From assembly GCA_030522415.1 (NCBI GenBank), contig CM060115.1:13112815-13176814 (forward strand): 64,000 nt of DNA. Direction: 5' to 3'. The notes below the pieces were generated by a model. It was not told where the DNA came from and did not search any database. It saw nothing but the letters and a program-made list of their open reading frames with translations. Shown one piece after another: positions 23,565-64,000 of this stretch. Origin of the DNA: Channallabes apus. Its lineage: Eukaryota > Chordata > Actinopteri > Siluriformes > Clariidae. Made by a program: the position numbers and the translations under genes. Position 1 is the stretch's first letter. The number at the start of each line of letters is the position of its first letter.

Positions 23565-24757
23565 TTTGATTTGATTAGCCATTTTGTTTACTAAAGAATG
23601 CATCTTTAATTCTAAGAACTGAAATGGCCACTAAATCCCTTAGCTGATAAATGGCTGAAAGTGAGAACGGATCTTAGCTCAAAGTGAGCTTTCCCAGAAA
23701 AGGAAGTTCAGTCTGTGACACATTATAAAGGGAAGTGATATGCTAATGGTTGCTAAACCCACAAAAATGAAGTACTCATCATGTTGAGAAATAAAATTTT
23801 AGAAAAAAAAACAACAATTACAATTTCATTTTCAATTTCAATTCAATTCAAACATTTTCAGCAAACCTTTCTGTTCCCGCGGGCTGGTAACTAATACACA
23901 GTTTGTGAGATAATAAAATATTTTATTACTACATAATTATACACATTTGCTCGGTTTGTACTGTACTGTACATTACTCCAATTTTCTTGTGTCTACAGAC
24001 TGCATACGCTTCATGATTCATAAATGAATCATTCATTTTACATGAGTCTTTAAATGAATCACATACAAATCACTGAGTAATGTTGAATACTGTGTAGTCA
24101 AATAGTACTTCACAGCCGCTGATATCCAGTATATTTGTTAGATGCTTAACATAAATGATAATCTACCTGCCTGCATTTTCCTTTGAATGCTGAACAAGTT
24201 TGATTCACAACAAGACAACATAATGAGTTCATTAGAATACGGCTTTGCACGCCCAAATATGGCATTTAAATCTCGAATTCATGCCTGTATAAGCTGCTAC
24301 GTTTCACTCCCACTTTACTTTCATGACTGTGGTGTGAGACCGAGGGCGTTGGGTGGAGTCACAGTGGTTTTAAACTGTCACTGATGTGTTTAGCTATAGC
24401 GCTCGTCCTTGAGTCCTACGGTTTCACACATACACACAATCCGATCTGGGGTTTTTCATGCCCTGTTGCCTTCTTCCTTCTCTATTTTAGCCTGCTGAAA
24501 TTTTCAAGCTTGTGAAAGCTCCTTCTGTGTGTGTTTCTCTGACTATGTGTGTGTGTGTAAGAGAGAGAGAGAGAAGATTACTGCTTATGTTAGATATAAT
24601 ATGAGGAATGAAATATTCCTCATATTCAAATATGAGAAAGTTATCAAAGGTATCAAAGTGTTTTTTTGTTTTTCAGATTTGTCACACTTAAATGATTGCG
24701 ATAATCAAACAAATTTTAATATATGGCAAATATATCCATTTCCACAGCACCGTATTC

Positions 24758-24895
24758 TCCCCGTGCTTGTTGAAATTGATTGGGTGTGTGAGTGGGATAG
24801 GTTGGCACCCTAATCCAGGGTGTACCCTGCCTTGTGCACCAAGGGTCCAAGTCCCGCATAGGATAAGCGGTATGGAAAGTGGATGGAGAGATCTA
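24758..24895 (+). mobile_element. SINE 3' fragment
   Basis: Contains CTCCCCGTGCTTG, GGCACCCTAATCCAGGGTG and GATAAGCGGTATGGAAAGTG, matching the 3' half of the SINE family, ending in a GGATGG-type tail. Confidence 0.7.
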
Positions 24896-25440
24896 TAAAC
24901 ACACTTCTTTTTTCATTCTTCTATGTATTGTTGGACATTGTTGGATTTTTCTTGGACAGTGTGTTGCATTTTTAGGGGGACCAAACAATATAACTTTACT
25001 TATAACTATATAACTATATAACTATATAAATATATATATAATTTTTCGGGCCATGAAACAAACTCTGCCCCCTTGTCGATACATAGCTGTTTTTCTTTAT
25101 AAGGCATCTCACAGTTTTGGTCAGAGGTGACAAGGGGGTGGGTGGCATGATTTGAAGAAGTTCAAACACAGCTTTAAGACTTGCAGCAGCATTAAACACA
25201 CCTGACTGTCAGTTTTCTCTGCTGTGAGGTTTTTAATATTTAAAAGAGTGAGGGAGTGGTGTTCTGCACTGCAGCTTGTACTGTACAGTATGTCACTGTT
25301 ATTCTCACACAGTCTGTAAACATCATGATGATTTCTCACACTTTGTGTCTGCGTGCTTTGGGGGGGGGGGGGGGGAGTTGCGGGGTGGGGTTGTGGGGGG
25401 GGGGGGGGTTTGTGAGAGGGAAACGCAGCTATTTGACAGC

Positions 25441-25726
25441 GCCAGAGTTCTGCTCTGATGTATGACCTGTGGGAGGATGAGGAAGTGTTGGTGTGTTGAT
25501 CGCTCGTCTGAGTTTGACGTGCTCCACCGAAGCAGCCAGAGTTTGGTTTAAAGGAAGAGTAAAGAGTCTGATAGTGATGGAGAGGTGCTGACAGGGCGCG
25601 CTGGTGGATTTGTTCACAGGCCTGACTGCACACACACGCACACACACACACACACACAATTATCTGGCTACGGATACATAGAGATTAAGGTGTGTGCAGG
25701 TGCAGAGGAAGAAGAGGACTTGCACA
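25441..25726 (+). promoter_or_regulatory. myo1f: Presumed myo1f core promoter and 5' UTR
   Basis: This stretch ends at the proposed start codon. Its first part (25441-25619) is strongly conserved with 6153-6326 in the upstream duplicate. It holds GAGGAAGTG at 25479-25487, a good match to the PU.1/ETS core, and GGTTTAAAGG at 25545-25554, with a TATA-like TTTAAA at 25547-25552. Both occur in the duplicate as well. A CA microsatellite (about 25629-25658) and an AGAGGAAGAAG run precede the ATG. PU.1 control would suit a myeloid myosin; that link is inference. The transcription start is not determined. Confidence 0.4.
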
Positions 25727-61117
<35,391 letters not shown>

Positions 61118-62208
61118 GTTAGCTGCTTCCTGTGTTTAAATACCCCACGCTGAGTCATTTCTGCAAAGAATTTGCTAGTTGCCCACCAAACCAAAGCGAA
61201 GCCACTGCATGTCAGTGGGCTCCTGCTCAGTGCATGGGCTTGAGGTTTGTCATCAGTATGTGAAAGTATCACTAGTCTAAAAAGAACGGTGGTTAAAATA
61301 TCCACAGCAGTGACCTCCATCGCACAGCTGGGGAACTGAACCTTTTTTTAGATTAACGCTTCCGTGAAAAGAAGGTGATGGTGATGTTCCTGTAGTGAGA
61401 CTAAGATTGAAAGTGCAAACGTTAATATCACATACATATAAATGTTAATCTGAATTTAATTTGCTGACATATACATTACCTCTGAATCAAAAACCCTGGA
61501 AATAGGCAACATATACCTAATAAACTGTCTATACAGCTGTGTTTTCTGTCCCTTTGTATAATTTGTATTTTGGTTAGAGCTTAGTTTCTCCTCCAAAGTC
61601 ATGTACCTTCTCAAGTGCTCATGATTTACAGATGTGTAAAAAAAAAAGAAAGAAAAAAAAAACCCTGCCCAAATCTAGAGGCTCTGAGCGCTCTGTGCCA
61701 TCGCACGATATGAATTTATATCACTTAGAAAGAAATCATCCCCAGCTTCCGCCTCGCCTCGTTACATTCAGCCAAAACACGCTATCGACGCTAAAAAGTG
61801 TCGACCTAGATGAAAAAGTGAATTTTCAGATAGGATCATATAGCACCATTTTTTTAACACTTCATAATGAAAAAAAAAAATTTTAAGATTCATGCTTAGT
61901 TTTTTTATATGCAAATGCATTTATATTTTCATCAGAAAAAAGAAACACATTTGCTAAATACAATTTCCACTGTATGTCTGTAGTGTCCATAACTTTTTTG
62001 AGTTCAAATCTTTCAATGATTCAGATGAAATTTGTCCAGTTCAGATTTCACATGAAAAATTTATAGGGACCTGAAAAAGTGTATTAATCTAAAATGCTAA
62101 ATTGTTGAGATATTGCAACATAAATTTGACATGGTTACGGACACTACAGAGGTATTTTTTTTGGGGGGGGGGGGGGATTCTTAATTTTGCAAGGAATGTT
62201 TTAATTTA
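61118..62208 (+). other. myo1f: myo1f intron 22, first part
   Basis: No feature recognised apart from A-rich runs and a G15-type run near 62162-62176. Confidence 0.6.
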
Positions 62209-62587
62209 GGCGGCACGGTGGTGTAGTGGTTAGCACTGTCGCCTTGCACCTCCAGGGTCCGGGTTCGATTCCCGGCCAGGCTTGATACCCGTCTTTGTGT
62301 GCATGGAGTTTGCATGTTCTCCCCGTGCTTGGTGGGTTTCCTCCAGGTGCTCCGGTTTCCTCCCACAGTCCAAAGATATGCAGGTTAGGCTAATTGGCGT
62401 TCCTAAATTGCCCGTAGTGTGTGATTGGGTGTGTGAATGTGTGTATGTGTGTGTGCCCTGCGATGGATTGGCACCCTGTCCAGGGTGTACCCCGCCTAGT
62501 GCCCGAAGTCTCCTGGGATAGGCTCCAGGTCCCCCGCGACCCTGAACACAGGATTAAGCGGTATAGAAGATGAATGAATGAATGAAT
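62209..62587 (+). mobile_element. tRNA-derived SINE, full-length reference copy
   Basis: Head GGCGGCACGGTGGTGTAGTG, A-box-like GTGGTTAGCACTGTC, B-box GGTTCGATTCCC, shared middle with GTTTCCTCCAGGTGCTCCGG, and tail ATGAATGAATGAATG. GAATGTTTTAATTTA occurs on both sides (62194-62208 and 62588-62602), a 15-bp target duplication. The structure resembles the DANA/mermaid SINEs of fish. Confidence 0.9.
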
Positions 62588-62602
62588 GAATGTTTTAATT
62601 TA

Positions 62603-63405
62603 AGCAACAATTTTTACAGGTCATATGCTTCTAGACGGATGGCTTGTGGAAAAAAGCTGTTGCACAGTCTGGATGTGAGGCCTGAATGCTACGGTACCTT
62701 TTTCCAGATGGCAGGAGTGTGAAGAGTGTGTGAGAGGGGTGTGTCTGATCAGCCACAATGCTGGTGGCTTTGCGGATGCAGCGTGTGGTGTAGATGTCTT
62801 CAATAGAGGGGAGTGAGACCCCGATGATCTTCTCTGCTGTTCTCACTATCCGCTGTAGGGTCTTGCAGTCCGATATGGCACAATTCCCAAACCAGACAGT
62901 GATTCAGCCGCTCATGATGCTCTCGGTAGTATCTCTATAGAAGGTGGTCAGGATCGGTGGTGGAAGCTGGGCCTTCCTCAGTCTTCTCAGAAAGAAGAGA
63001 CGCTGTTGGGCTTTCTTGTGTAGGGAGCTGGTGTTGAGGGACCAGCTGAGGTCATTCTCCAGGTGGACGCCCAGGAATTTGGTGCTGTCTCAGCGGAGAA
63101 TGGTCGCCTCGTGTCCTCCTAAAGTCAACAACCATCTACTTTGTCTTGTCAACATTCAGAGACAGGTTGTAGTCTTTACACCAGTCCGTTAGCCTCTGTA
63201 CTGCCTCTCTGTACACTGACTCGTCTTTCTTGCTAATGAGACCCACCACGGTCGTGTCATCAGCGAACTTGATGATGTGATTCGAATTGTGTGTTGCTAC
63301 ACAGTCGTGAGTCAGCAGTGTGAACAGCAGGGGACTGAGAATACAGCCTTGTGGGGCCCCCGTGCTCAGTGTGGTGGTGCTGGAGGTGCAGTTCCTGAAA
63401 ATGGT
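62603..63405 (-). mobile_element. LINE reverse transcriptase remnant (CR1/L2-like)
   Basis: The - strand frame near 63136-63400 reads STGAPQGCILSPLLFTLLTH and NHIIKFADDTTVVGLIS; FADD is the RT catalytic motif. Further 3' are QQRLFFLRRLRKAQLPPPIL and RTAEKIIGVSLPSIEDIYTT (62631-62846). Stops and small indels break the frame. The 5' end is cut at about 63405. Confidence 0.82.
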
Positions 63406-64000
63406 GAAAATGCTGAAAATGGCCATTTTTTGGGGCACATATAAAATCATCTCTCCAAAACGACTGAAGTTAGAAACTTGCATCAATTTCAGCAGGATCT
63501 TCTTTGGCACAGACATTTTCTGTATTATATATATATATAACATAAAATACAATTAAAAAAATACTGTGTTTTGGCCGTATGTTCTGTGTTTCTGTACAAC
63601 CAGTCAGTGGAGCTGCTGCACTCAGTTACACAATCAGAAATAATCCGCCATTTGTTTACAAAATCTCCACGAGTGCTTCAGAAAGCACACGGTTTAATGA
63701 ACCTAAACAATGAGAATTATTTACTGAGTCAGCGTGTCTTCAGTGGAGAAAGTAAACACCAGTCAAAAGGAAAAATTATACAAAATGACAGCTATCAGAA
63801 CTGTAAATGTATTATGGCTAGAAATTTGTAATAAAGTACAATTTTTTCTATTTACAGTGTTTGAAATGTATTTGGACAAATTGAATTGATTTACGTCTGT
63901 TTTTAAACAAGTGTGTACAGAAAGAGCTTAAGACCCTTAGAGAAAGGGTTTTTTAGAATGTAAATGTATTTTTTTTAAATAGTCAGATGAAATAATAAAC
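63406..64000. other. Non-coding end of window
   Basis: Presumably still within a myo1f intron. A short TA run at 63528-63538; no exon of the remaining TH1/TH2/SH3 region recognised. Confidence 0.5.

Larger units (their letters stand above)
20885..25440. other. Copy B non-coding sequence upstream of myo1f
   Basis: Blocks shared with copy A include 21135-22260, 23048-23200 and 24390-24460. Repeats: a dispersed repeat at 22478-22620, a hairpin around 23486-23564, a SINE end at 24758-24895 and G16/G14 runs at 25360-25375 and 25395-25408. No host gene recognised; the frame 23272-23508 has no recognisable product. Confidence 0.5.

Noticed and set aside
25121..25659. 178-codon proline-rich ORF on the - strand opposite myo1f exon 1
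   Set aside because: It runs through G/C homopolymers and a CA microsatellite, with no recognisable domain; overlapping frames are also open.

Overview
The window is vertebrate genomic DNA, almost certainly from a teleost fish, and the repeat set fits an otophysan or catfish-like species (inference). One protein-coding host gene can be supported: the 5' three quarters of myo1f (unconventional myosin-If) on the + strand. I place 22 exons, from a start codon at 25727 to exon 22 ending at 61117. Every junction is GT-AG and keeps frame, giving 822 codons plus 2 nt of an expected ~1,100 residues: the complete motor head, the single IQ motif and the first part of the TH1 tail. The rest of TH1, TH2 and SH3 lies beyond position 64000.

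Layout. 1-12620: copy A of a segmental duplication, broken by a LINE 3' end, a Tc1 deletion derivative, a DIRS-type retrotransposon on the - strand, a SINE and a Gypsy RNase H fragment. 12620-18656: spacer filled with purine-rich DNA, LINE remnants and a Tc1-like element carrying nested insertions. 18657-33370: copy B, which contains the presumed myo1f promoter, the start-codon exon and much of intron 1. 35497-61117: exons 2 to 22, with introns full of Tc1/mariner elements, tRNA-derived SINEs and microsatellites. 61118-64000: intron 22 (start), with a SINE and a - strand LINE reverse transcriptase remnant.

The most unusual structure is the duplication. The DNA around myo1f exon 1 occurs twice, about 18-20 kb apart, in the same order and orientation. 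Copy A keeps the conserved promoter-proximal block but lacks about 340 bp that in copy B hold the start codon and splice donor. One sub-block is inverted between the copies. Copy A could be a decaying relic, a second promoter or a regulatory element.

All other long open frames are transposon remnants, low-complexity sequence or chance ORFs. I saw no tRNA or rRNA gene outside tRNA-derived SINEs, no CRISPR and no second host gene. All coordinates come from reading the sequence; no alignment or database search was run.
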